A stretch of 49,796 bases of DNA, from the NCBI GenBank assembly GCA_021203515.1, contig JAJQAY010000014.1:1-49796 (forward strand), written 5' to 3'. Below are positions 1-8,026 of the stretch, in pieces (positions within the stretch are counted from its first letter, which is position 1; the number at the start of each line of letters is the position of its first letter). The stretch comes from Bacteroides sp. (lineage in GTDB: Bacteria; Bacteroidota; Bacteroidia; Bacteroidales; Bacteroidaceae). The position numbers and the translations under genes were made by a program. The notes beneath the pieces were generated by a model. It had not been told where the DNA came from, did not search any database, and worked only from the letters and a program-made list of their open reading frames with translations.

Positions 1-1
1 A

Positions 2-79
2 ATTACAGAAGAAGAACTGTCTACGGATGCGTTAATAAAGAGCTTTCAGAGGTGGCGAAAGAAAGTATTACTTGAATAA
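2..79 (+). CDS. C-terminal end of an unidentified protein (partial)
   Basis: Reading from base 2 gives 25 sense codons and a TAA at 77-79. The peptide is charged and ends in RWRKKVLLE, as expected of the tail of a real protein. The start lies outside the window. Nothing in so short a piece identifies the family. The next gene, yaaA, is convergent with it, and the 73 bases between them show no clear feature. Confidence 0.45.
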   Translation: MTEEELSTDALIKSFQRWRKKVLLE

Positions 80-152
80 TAAAGACAGCTAACACAGAGT
101 TAATACATAAATTTAATTGTTCATCAAGTTGGGGGACAATTAAAGAAACATA

Positions 153-917
153 TTATCCCAGCGTAAATAGTAAATGTTCGTCCATGCTGCGTTCTTCATC
201 CAACGCAAAGCCTTCCCAAGTAAAAGACTTCAAATCTTCAGGACGCTCGATGCGGTTCTTAATAATGTAGCGTACCATTTCGCCCCGGCACATCTTGGCG
301 TAGATAACGATAGTCTTCAACTGCCCGTTTTTCCATACCTGAAATTCGGGAGTGATGACGCGGACTTCGCGCTCCACTCGTTTCCAGTCGAACAAATCTT
401 TCATTTCACCGCTTGCAGATTAAGGAGCACACCGCCTTGACGCTTGATGTCTGATATAAAACAGTCCGTCAACAAGGGGTTTCCAATAATCGAACATGGA
501 GATGCCGCCTCTTTCGGGCAGGCGCACATCGCCCTCAAGGCGGTAGGGCTTGATGCCGTCCAGCGGGCGAAGCAACCCGTAGAGGAAAGAAGTGATGCGG
601 AGGTACTCCTGGGCATAACGAAAATCATCGGCAGTGAAGTCTTTGGGGAGAATACGTTTGTAGACGGCTCCCGTGTAAGCACCGATGGCAGGCATGGGGC
701 GGTTGTCTTCGGAACAGAAATCATGGAAGCGAAGTCGGTTCTCTGCCGCTATCTTCGCATTTACCCGCAAAAGTTTTTCCAGTTCGGTTGTTGAGAACTG
801 TGACATCTCCAAAGCATTCCGTACTGCTTCCGCTTCAAAATACGGAACGGTAACTTCGGGCACGACTAAAAAACAACGCGATGCCATCGTCTTGGCACAA
901 GATATAAAAGTAAGCAT
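153..917 (-). pseudogene. yaaA: YaaA family peroxide-stress protein, interrupted by two compensating frameshifts
   Basis: YaaA (DUF328/UPF0246) lowers intracellular free iron and limits oxidative damage in E. coli. The N-terminal part starts at 917 (MLTFISCAKTM, matching the family's ISPAKT start) and runs through the conserved LYGLLRPLDGIKPYRLE stretch. The C-terminal part (MKDLFDWKRVERE, IYAKMCRGEMVRYII) ends at 153. Between them are one extra C in the CCCC run near 473 and one missing base near 413. Removing the first and restoring the second gives an uninterrupted protein of 254 residues, the usual family length, with a natural join into LASGEMKDLFDW. As given, the shifted stretch meets a TAA at 418-420. 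I favour sequence error over decay because both halves remain well conserved. Confidence 0.88.
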
Positions 918-970
918 AATCCGATTCCTGTTTTTTAATGAATAAAAGCATCCTCCTTATTTAGACAGCA

Positions 971-978
971 CAAAAATA
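971..978 (-). promoter_or_regulatory. Possible -7 element for yaaA (TATTTTTG)
   Basis: On the minus strand this reads TATTTTTG, a match to the Bacteroides -7 consensus TAnnTTTG, 54 bases before the yaaA start. I do not see a convincing -33 TTTG at the right distance, so this is tentative. Confidence 0.35.
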
Positions 979-1124
979 AGGGATTTTAGGAGAGAATACA
1001 CATCGTTAAGAATATTTTCTATCAGAATTCACACCCATTTCAAGAGTTTTTCATACCTTTATACCTTGTTGGAGTTTTAGGCTCCGGCACTCCGAGATAG
1101 AAAAAAGAAAAAATAATATATAAA

Positions 1125-2840
1125 ATGACTCACAAATGGAATTATTCACCCATTACATCCGATCAGGCAGAAGCAGGCCAACAACTGGCCCAAGAGTTGG
1201 GGATTAGCCCTATACTCGGGGGATTGCTGGTAGAGCGGGGAATAACGACGGCAATAGCTGCCAAGAAGTTTTTCCGCCCGCAACTACCGGATTTGTATGA
1301 CCCGTTCCTTATGAAAGATATGGACCGGGCCGTAGAACGCCTGAACCAGGCAATGGGAAAGAAAGAGCACATTCTGATTTATGGAGATTATGACGTAGAC
1401 GGAACCACGGCTGTGGCATTAGTCTACAAGTTTATTCAACAGTTCTATTCGAACATAGACTATTACATACCCGACCGATACAACGAAGGGTATGGTGTTT
1501 CAGTGAAAGGTGTGGACTATGCCGCCGAAACCGGTGTAGGACTGATTATCGTGCTGGACTGCGGCATCAAAGCCGTAGAGGAAATCACATATGCAAAAGA
1601 GAAAGGAATAGATTTCATCATCTGCGACCACCACGTGCCCGATGATATACTGCCTCCCGCAGTAGCTATCCTGAACGCTAAGCGCGAGGACAACACTTAT
1701 CCCTACGAACACCTTTCCGGTTGCGGAGTCGGCTTCAAGTTCATGCAAGCTTTCGCCCTCAACAACGGTATCGAGTTTCATCACCTTATCCCTCTGCTAG
1801 ACCTCTGCGCCGTAAGCATAGCTTCGGACATCGTGCCAATTATGGGAGAAAACCGCATCCTCGCTTACCACGGACTGAAACAGCTTAACAGCAATCCGAG
1901 CGTAGGTTTGAAGGCCATTATCGACGTGTGCGGACTGGCGGAGAAAGATATCACGGTGAGTGATATTGTCTTCAAGATAGGCCCGCGCATCAATGCCTCA
2001 GGACGCATCCAGAACGGTAAGGAAACAGTAGACCTGCTGACAGAGAAGGACTTCTCGCTCGCACTGGAGAAGGCCGGACAGATAAACCAATATAACGAAA
2101 CCCGCAAAGACCTCGACAAGAGCATGACCGAGGAAGCCAACCGGATTGTTTCCGACCTGGACGGGCTGGCCGGCCACCGTTCTATCGTGGTATATAACGA
2201 AGACTGGCATAAAGGGATTATCGGCATCGTGGCTTCCCGCCTGACGGAGGTTTACTATCGCCCCGCTGTAGTGCTGACGCGCACGGACGACATGGCAACG
2301 GGTTCCGCCCGTTCCGTATCCGGCTTCGACGTCTACAAGGCTATCGAGCATTGCCGTGATTTGCTGGAAAACTTCGGCGGGCATACATATGCCGCAGGAC
2401 TTTCCATGAAAGTGGAGAACGTGCCTGCCTTTACGGAGCGCTTCGAAGAGTTCGTCTCCCAACACATTCTGCCGGAACAGACCAGTGCAGTCATCGACAT
2501 CAGTGCGGAGATTGATTTCAGAGATATTACTCCGAAGTTTTGCAGCGACCTGAAGAAGTTCAACCCGTTCGGCCCGGACAACACCAAGCCAGTATTCTGT
2601 ACGCACAACGTGTATGATTATGGAACCAGCAAGGTAGTGGGACGCGACCAGGAACATATCAAACTGGAATTGGTGGATAACAAATCGAACAACGTCATGA
2701 ACGGCATCGCCTTCGGACAAAGTTCGCACGTCCGCTTCATCAAGACCAAGCGTTCGTTCGACATCTGTTACACCATCGAGGAGAATACCCACAAACGGGG
2801 TGAAGTGCAGTTGCAGATTGAGGACATAAAACCGAATTAG
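1125..2840 (+). CDS. recJ: Single-stranded-DNA-specific 5'-3' exonuclease RecJ
   Basis: RecJ degrades single-stranded DNA from the 5' end in RecF-pathway recombination, mismatch repair and base-excision repair. The 571-residue protein has the DHH phosphoesterase core. GDYDVDGTT (about residues 87-95) supplies the metal-binding aspartates, LDCG lies near 144-147, and the DHH signature CDHH at about 167-170. The DHHA1 half follows, with a glycine-rich FGGHTYAAGLSM segment, and then the C-terminal OB-like domain. Length fits the family. It lies just upstream of recQ in the same direction, so the two RecF-pathway proteins may be co-transcribed, although a repeat palindrome separates them. Confidence 0.97.
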   Translation: MTHKWNYSPITSDQAEAGQQLAQELGISPILGGLLVERGITTAIAAKKFFRPQLPDLYDPFLMKDMDRAVERLNQAMGKKEHILIYGDYDVDGTTAVALVYKFIQQFYSNIDYYIPDRYNEGYGVSVKGVDYAAETGVGLIIVLDCGIKAVEEITYAKEKGIDFIICDHHVPDDILPPAVAILNAKREDNTYPYEHLSGCGVGFKFMQAFALNNGIEFHHLIPLLDLCAVSIASDIVPIMGENRILAYHGLKQLNSNPSVGLKAIIDVCGLAEKDITVSDIVFKIGPRINASGRIQNGKETVDLLTEKDFSLALEKAGQINQYNETRKDLDKSMTEEANRIVSDLDGLAGHRSIVVYNEDWHKGIIGIVASRLTEVYYRPAVVLTRTDDMATGSARSVSGFDVYKAIEHCRDLLENFGGHTYAAGLSMKVENVPAFTERFEEFVSQHILPEQTSAVIDISAEIDFRDITPKFCSDLKKFNPFGPDNTKPVFCTHNVYDYGTSKVVGRDQEHIKLELVDNKSNNVMNGIAFGQSSHVRFIKTKRSFDICYTIEENTHKRGEVQLQIEDIKPN

Positions 2841-2982
2841 TTGAGAGTTGAGAGTTGAAAGTTACTATGTAGCATGGTGGCGCAGCCTAACTTTCAACTC
2901 TCAACTTTCAACTCTCCAAGCTTTCAACTCTCAACTCTATGAAGCCCAACTCTCAACTCTCAACTCTCTACTCTCAACTCTT
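2841..2982. repeat. Palindromic array of the word AGTTGAGAGTTGAAAGTT
   Basis: Tandem degenerate copies of AGTTGAGAGTTGAAAGTT directly after recJ are mirrored, after a short spacer (near 2865-2890), by AACTTTCAACTCTCAACT copies, so the transcript could fold into a long hairpin. The complementary arm does not stop at the recQ start but continues into its first codons. The same word family recurs at 14925-15047. Confidence 0.85.
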
Positions 2983-4857
2983 AAAAGAGTATTGGGGTTA
3001 TGATGCCTTCCGCGGAATACAGGAGGACATCATCACCAGCATTGGTGAGGGCAGGGACACCTTGGGACTGATGCCTACCGGTGGTGGCAAGTCCGTCACC
3101 TTTCAAGTGCCTGCACTTGCCAAAGAGGGGCTTTGTCTGGTTATCACTCCCATGATTGCCCTGATGAAAGACCAGGTGCAGAACCTGAAAAGCCGGGGCA
3201 TCAAAGCACTCGCCATACATTCGGGAATGAGGCGACAGGAAATCATCGTTACCCTGGAAAACTGCATCTTCGGCGACTACAAATTCCTCTATATCTCCCC
3301 CGAGCGGCTGGACACGGAAATCTTCCGCACGAAGCTGTCGAAGATGAACGTCAGCATGATTACGGTTGACGAGAGCCACTGCATCTCGCAATGGGGCTAC
3401 GACTTCCGCCCCGCCTACCTGAAAATAGCCGAAATACGTAAATTACTGCCGGGTGTGCCGGTATTGGCTTTGACGGCCACGGCCACACCGGAGGTGGTGA
3501 AAGACATACAGCTACGTCTGCAGTTCCGCGAGGAGAATGTATTCCGCATGAGTTTCGAGCGCAAGAATCTTGCCTACATCGTGCGGAAAACGGAGAACAA
3601 GACAGGGGAACTGCTGAACATCCTACGCAAGATGCCGGGAAGTGCCATTATCTATGTGCGCAACCGCCGCCGCACCAAAGAAATCACCGAACTGCTGCAC
3701 AATGAAGATATTACCGCCGACTTCTACCATGCCGGATTGGACGATGCCACGAAAGATATCCGCCAGCATCGGTGGCAGTCGGGCGAAAGCCGCGTAATGG
3801 TGGCTACGAACGCTTTCGGCATGGGTATAGACAAGCCGGATGTGCGTATCGTCATCCACATGGACTTGCCGGACTCCATCGAAGCCTACTTTCAGGAAGC
3901 GGGACGGGCGGGACGCGACGGACAAAAGGCGTATGCCGTCATCCTATACACCAAATCAGATAAGACGACGCTCCACAAACGCCTCCCGGATACTTTCCCG
4001 GACAAGGAGTATGTAAAGGATGTGTACGAGCATCTGCAATACTATTATCAAATGGCGATGGGTGACGGACAAGGCTGTGTGCGCGAGTTTAACATCGAGG
4101 ACTTCTGCCGGAAGTATAAATATTTCCCCGTTCCGGTGGACAGTGCACTGAAAATCCTTACGCAAGCCAGTTATCTGGAATATACCGACGAGCAGGACAA
4201 TGCCTCGCGCGTGCAGTTCACGATACGCAGGGATGAGTTGTACAAGCTTCGCGAAATGGGTGAGAATATGGATAAGCTCATCCAGATGGTGCTGCGCTCT
4301 TATACGGGCATATTCACCGATTATGCCTTTATCAACGAGGAGGCGATTGCCGCGCGCACAGGGCTCACCCGCCGGCAGGTGTACGAGCAACTGATTTTTC
4401 TTGCCAAGTCGCGTATCATCAGTTACATTCCCCGCAAAAAGACACCTTATATTATATATACGCGCGAACGGGTGGAAATACGGCATCTCTATATCCCTCC
4501 CACCGTCTATGAGGAGCGAAAAGCCCGCTACGAGACGTGCATCAATGCCATACTGGATTATGCAACGAATGATACCGTATGCCGTAGCCGGATGTTGTTG
4601 CATTACTTCGGAGAGAAGAACGAGCACGACTGCGGGATATGCGATACGTGCATCAGCCTGCGGAATAAAAAACATCGGATGCCGTAAACGAGAAAGAAGT
4701 CGCGGAAGAGATATGCAGGATATTAAGTGCCGAAGGGTTAACCACGGCTGCCTTAGCCGAAAAGTTTCCGATAGACAAAGAGGTGCTTGCGGATATTCTG
4801 CATCAATTGCTGGAGGAAGGAAGAATAACGGCTGTGAACGGGATACTCCAAATTTAG
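2939..4857 (+). CDS. recQ: ATP-dependent DNA helicase RecQ (single-base frameshift near the 3' end)
   Basis: RecQ is a 3'-5' superfamily 2 helicase that acts with RecJ on gaps and stalled forks. Seen here: Walker A PTGGGKS (about 46-52), the Walker B variant DESH (about 144-147), a helicase C domain with QEAGRAGRDG, an RQC region, and a zinc site with CRSR...CGICDTC. The reading frame meets TAA at 4685-4687. One base restored near 4676 (CATCGG to CATCCGG) joins it to a further frame ending at TAG 4855-4857, giving 639 residues with a helical C-terminal tail (NEKEVAEEICRILSAEGL). The first codons are made of repeat DNA (NSQLSTLYSQL), so the true start could be slightly later, but no better start precedes the conserved YWGYDAFR segment. 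Confidence 0.93.
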
Positions 4858-5027
4858 TTCACCACAGGGGACACAGAGTCTCACAGAGTATTTTATTAAA
4901 CGCAGATTAACGCAGATTTTCGCAAAGAAAACTCTACTATATAAATAATCTGCGTGAATTTGCGTTAATCTGCGTTTCTTTATTTTTTTCTCTTAACTCT
5001 GTGAGACTCTGCGTCCTCTGTGGTGAA
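4858..5027. repeat. Nested palindrome of CACAGAG and ACGCAGATTA words
   Basis: The outer arms begin TTCACCACAGGGGACACAGA and end as their imperfect reverse complement, CTCTGTGGTGAA. Inside are arms built from AAACGCAGATTAACGCAGAT and its reverse complement. The unit fills the spacer between recQ and the TPR gene and could form a two-tier hairpin of about 170 bases, so it may end recQ transcription. Confidence 0.85.
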
Positions 5028-5072
5028 ACACTAAATTATCGTTTATAAGCACGCAATCAGCAATTTATTCAT

Positions 5073-5080
5073 TACATTTG
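5073..5080 (+). promoter_or_regulatory. Possible -7 element TACATTTG for the TPR gene
   Basis: TACATTTG matches TAnnTTTG and lies 43 bases before the ATG at 5124. No clear TTTG is seen about 19 bases upstream, so only half of the promoter is supported. Confidence 0.4.
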
Positions 5081-5123
5081 CGCTGAATATCATAGTAATC
5101 ATTAATATATAAACATATCAATC

Positions 5124-6083
5124 ATGGGATTCTTTAAATCTTTCTTCTCCAGCAAACCGGCAAGTCCGGAAGAAGAGAAGCAGAAAAACATCCAAAAGAA
5201 CTTTGAAATATTCAAGTACGACGGTATGCGTGCCCAGCGTATGGGACGCGCCGACTATGCCGTCAAGTGCTTCACCTCCGCCCTCGAACTGCAAGAAGAC
5301 TTCGAGACAATGGGCTATCTGGCACAGATTTATATCCAAACCGGAGACCTGGACGAGGCCCGCCGCTTGCTGGACCGCATGGTTCAGATGGAACCGGACC
5401 ACACTGCCACCTATCTCACCCTCGCCAACCTCTGCTACATGCAGGAAGATTATCCGGCAATGGTCGAGGCAGCCAAGAAAGCCATCGACCTCGAAGAAGG
5501 AAATGCAATGGCACACTACCTGCTGGGCAAGGCCGTTAACGGACAAGAAGACAACCTGATGTGCGTAGCCCACCTGACGAAAGCCATCGTCTTGCAGGAT
5601 GACTTTATGGAAGCCCGCCTGCTGCGTGCGGAAGCACTGATAAAGATGCAGCAATACAAGGAAGCAATGGAAGACATCAATGCCATCCTCGCCCAAGACG
5701 CGGACGACGAAAGCGCCCTGCTGCTACGTGGAAAGATAAAGGAAGCTACCGGCAATGTCGAAGAAGCCGAAGCCGACTACCGCAACATCACCGAACTGAA
5801 CCCGTTCAACGAACAGGCATTCCTCTACCTGGGACAGCTTTACATCACGCAAAAGAAGTTGACCGAAGCCATCGCCTTGTTTGACGAAGCCATCGACATC
5901 AACCCGAACTTTGCGCAAGCCTACCACGAACGCGGGCGCGCCAAGTTGCTGAACGGCGACAAGGAAGACTCCGTAGAGGACTTGAAGAAAGGACTGGAAC
6001 TGAACCCGAAAGAGGTGCAGGAGTTTAACGGACAATATGGCAACCAACCGGGCGGAAGTTCAACCAACGTACTGGGACTCTAA
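5124..6083 (+). CDS. Tetratricopeptide-repeat protein
   Basis: A 319-residue protein made almost wholly of TPR helices: repeated units such as ADYAVKCFTSALEL, GDLDEARRLLDRMVQMEPD and KLTEAIALFDEAIDINPNF show the 34-residue spacing and the conserved small and aromatic positions. TPR arrays are protein-binding scaffolds, and the partner cannot be read from the sequence. The first 30 residues are charged and lack a signal peptide, so it is probably cytoplasmic. The stop lies 17 bases before the next gene, suggesting one transcript. Confidence 0.9.
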   Translation: MGFFKSFFSSKPASPEEEKQKNIQKNFEIFKYDGMRAQRMGRADYAVKCFTSALELQEDFETMGYLAQIYIQTGDLDEARRLLDRMVQMEPDHTATYLTLANLCYMQEDYPAMVEAAKKAIDLEEGNAMAHYLLGKAVNGQEDNLMCVAHLTKAIVLQDDFMEARLLRAEALIKMQQYKEAMEDINAILAQDADDESALLLRGKIKEATGNVEEAEADYRNITELNPFNEQAFLYLGQLYITQKKLTEAIALFDEAIDINPNFAQAYHERGRAKLLNGDKEDSVEDLKKGLELNPKEVQEFNGQYGNQPGGSSTNVLGL

Positions 6084-6100
6084 CAAAAAAATCTATCGCT

Positions 6101-6848
6101 ATGAAACACAATTTGCTTTACTCGTGTGCCTATTGGCCTTTTCCACCGCCAAAGCACAGCAAAAGGAACTCAACATCCTTTCTTACAACGTACACAACTG
6201 CATCGGCATGGACGATAAACGCGACTACCAACGCATCGCCGATGTAATCCTCCAGGCTTCGCCCGACGTGGTGGCGCTGCTGGAACTGGACAGTGTGATC
6301 CAACGCAACGGCGGAGTATTCGCCTTGGAAAAGCTCCGTGAATGCACCGGGATGCACGGCATCTACGCCTCCGCCATCCCCTATCAGGGAGGAAGTTACG
6401 GCATCGGCCTTCTCTCCAAAGAAGCGCCATTGAACCATAAGATTGTCCCCATGCCCGGACGGGAAGAGAAGCGGACGATGATTATCGCCGAGTTTAAAGG
6501 TTACGTCTTCTGCGCCACCCACCAATCGCTAACGCCCGAAGACCAGCTCCTTTCCATCCCCATCCTGCGGGAAGCACTGAAAGGGATACGAAAACCCGTC
6601 TTCATAGCAGGCGACATGAATCCATGCCGACAGAAAAGCCTCAGCAAGAGCTGGCCAAAGACTTTATAATCCTAAACGACACCACCGCACATACTTATCC
6701 TGCCGACCGTCCCGACGTGACTATCGACTATATCTATATCGACCGGAAGAACGGAAAGCGCTATAAAGTGGTGGAACGAAAGGTCATCAACGATACGGTA
6801 GCATCCGACCACCGTCCGGTGCAGGTCATTGTTGCTCCTAAAAAATAA
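6101..6848 (+). pseudogene. Secreted endonuclease/exonuclease/phosphatase family protein, two frameshifts
   Basis: The body has the EEP fold signature: LNILSYNVHNC near the start, a metal-site ALLELDSV, FIAGDMN in the middle, and SDHRPVQV at the end, which carries the catalytic Asp-His pair. ATG at 6101 gives MKHNLL, which joins the signal-peptide frame (LVCLLAFSTAKAQ) only if one T is restored in the run near 6118. A second missing base near 6619 breaks the protein at GDMN. With both restored the gene is 249 residues and in frame from 6101 to 6848. Family members cleave DNA, RNA, phosphoinositides or small phosphoesters, and the substrate is unknown here. The signal peptide implies a periplasmic or surface location. 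Confidence 0.85.
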
Positions 6849-6920
6849 CATACCGGACGGACGGACGATACCATAAATCTATCCATTGAAAGGAATTTAT
6901 AAAAAAAAGTTCGTTTATTG

Positions 6921-6950
6921 TTTGCATATAAAAGAAAAGTATTACTTTTG
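6921..6950 (+). promoter_or_regulatory. Promoter of the phe/tyr operon (TTTG - 18 bp - TACTTTTG)
   Basis: TTTG at 6921-6924 and TACTTTTG at 6943-6950 match the -33 and -7 elements of the main Bacteroides sigma factor, with 18 bases between them. Transcription should begin around 6956-6959, about 25 bases before the leader-peptide ATG. Confidence 0.8.
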
Positions 6951-6981
6951 TCGCGTAATTCAAAACAAAAGAATAACAGGA

Positions 6982-7068
6982 ATGAAATCATTTACTTATG
7001 CATATCGCTTCTTTTTTTACTTTTACTTTAGCCAGAAAGTAGAGCGGGAGTTTGTATGTATCAAGTGA
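6982..7068 (+). CDS. Aromatic leader peptide of the phe/tyr attenuator
   Basis: ATG at 6982, preceded by an AGGA ribosome site, opens a 28-residue peptide ending at TGA 7066-7068. It holds seven Phe and four Tyr, including an unbroken run of seven aromatic codons (FFFYFYF) at 7009-7029. Such a composition is what ribosome-mediated attenuation leaders of aromatic operons look like: scarce charged tRNA-Phe or tRNA-Tyr stalls the ribosome in this run. An in-frame ATG at 6886 lies upstream of the promoter and cannot be the start. The peptide itself probably has no other function. The next gene is prephenate dehydratase. Confidence 0.92.
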   Translation: MKSFTYAYRFFFYFYFSQKVEREFVCIK

Positions 7069-7121
7069 CAGTGATGCTTAAGAACAGGAATAGAGACTAA
7101 GTAAAGATATAAATCCCGCTC
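7042..7121 (+). promoter_or_regulatory. Antiterminator helix of the phe/tyr attenuator
   Basis: GAGCGGGA at 7042-7049 pairs perfectly with TCCCGCTC at 7114-7121. After one bulged G (7050) the helix continues, TTTGTAT (7051-7057) with ATATAAA (7107-7113), including one G-U pair, for 15 pairs in all. The 3' strand is also the 5' strand of the terminator stem, so the two folds exclude each other. A smaller hairpin, TACTTT/AAAGTA (7024-7029 with 7036-7041), sits on the aromatic codons. A ribosome at the stop codon would cover the 3' half of the 5' strand and favour termination. One stalled at 7009-7029 would leave it free. Confidence 0.88.
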
Positions 7122-7148
7122 CATACGTATGGACGCGGGATTTTTTTT
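7111..7148 (+). terminator. Intrinsic terminator (attenuator) before pheA
   Basis: AAATCCCGCTCCATAC (7111-7126) pairs with GTATGGA-C-GCGGGATTT, a 16-pair stem with a single bulged C, followed directly by a run of eight T. It lies between the leader peptide and pheA, so it decides whether the operon is transcribed. Confidence 0.93.
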
Positions 7149-7177
7149 GTAGCATAATCAAGAAAATACAACTAAGA

Positions 7178-8026
7178 ATGAAAAAGATTGCCATTCAAGG
7201 AACATTAGGTTCGTATCACGACATTGCCGCCCACAAGTACTTCGAAGGAGAAGAAATAGAGTTAATCTGTTGCGCCAGCTTCGAAGACGTGTTTACCGCT
7301 GTCAAGAAAGACAGTCAGGTCATCGGTATGCTGGCAATAGAGAATACGATAGCAGGCAGCCTGCTGCACAACAACGAGTTGCTGCGTCAAAGCGGTACGC
7401 AAATCGTGGGCGAGTACAAGCTGCGGATTTCGCACAGCTTCGTCTGCCTGCCCGAAGAGGACTGGAGCGACATCACAGAGGTCAACTCCCACCCCATCGC
7501 CCTGATGCAATGCCGCGAGTTCCTCGGACAGCATCCCAACATCAAAGTGGTGGAAGGCGAAGACACTGCCCGCAGCGCCGAGATTATTAAGACAGAGAAC
7601 CTGAAAGGTCATGCCGCCATCTGCTCCAAAGCCGCTGCCGAACTCTACGGAATGAAGGTTCTGCAGGAAGGCATCGAGACGAACAAGCATAACTTCACCC
7701 GTTTTCTGGTAGTGGCAGACCCCTGGCAGGTGGACGAACTGAACCGACACCGCGCCAACGACGTCGACAAGGCGAGCATGGTATTCACGTTGCCGCACAC
7801 GGAGGGAAGTCTTTCGCAGGTGCTGTCCATCCTGTCCTCCTACCGCATCAACCTGACGAAGATACAGTCGCTGCCCATCATCGGACGGGAATGGGAATAC
7901 CAGTTTTACGTCGATGTGGCTTTCGACAACGTGCTGAGATACAAACAATCTATCGCGGCTATCACACCGCTGACTAAAGAACTTAAAATATTAGGAGAAT
8001 ACGAAGATGGAAAATCAAACATCTAA
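7178..8026 (+). CDS. pheA: Prephenate dehydratase
   Basis: Converts prephenate to phenylpyruvate, the committed step to phenylalanine. The 282-residue protein has the catalytic PDT domain (IAIQGTLGSYHDIAA at the start, the TRF catalytic motif in NKHNFTRFLVV near residue 174) and a C-terminal ACT domain (about 200-275) for feedback control. In the ACT domain the family's Phe-binding GALV and ESRP positions read GSLS and QSLP, so feedback binding may differ from the enterobacterial enzyme. There is no chorismate mutase domain; that activity is fused to the DAHP synthase two genes on. The gene follows the attenuator and overlaps the aminotransferase gene by 20 bases. Confidence 0.95.
   Translation: MKKIAIQGTLGSYHDIAAHKYFEGEEIELICCASFEDVFTAVKKDSQVIGMLAIENTIAGSLLHNNELLRQSGTQIVGEYKLRISHSFVCLPEEDWSDITEVNSHPIALMQCREFLGQHPNIKVVEGEDTARSAEIIKTENLKGHAAICSKAAAELYGMKVLQEGIETNKHNFTRFLVVADPWQVDELNRHRANDVDKASMVFTLPHTEGSLSQVLSILSSYRINLTKIQSLPIIGREWEYQFYVDVAFDNVLRYKQSIAAITPLTKELKILGEYEDGKSNI

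Noticed and set aside
1998..2792. 264-residue open frame opposite recJ
   Set aside because: It is a codon-bias shadow of RecJ with no recognisable motif; the sense strand carries all the DHH motifs.
6886..6981. Longer version of the aromatic leader peptide starting at 6886
   Set aside because: The start would lie before the promoter at 6921-6950, so it could not be translated from that transcript. The ATG at 6982 with AGGA upstream is the natural start.
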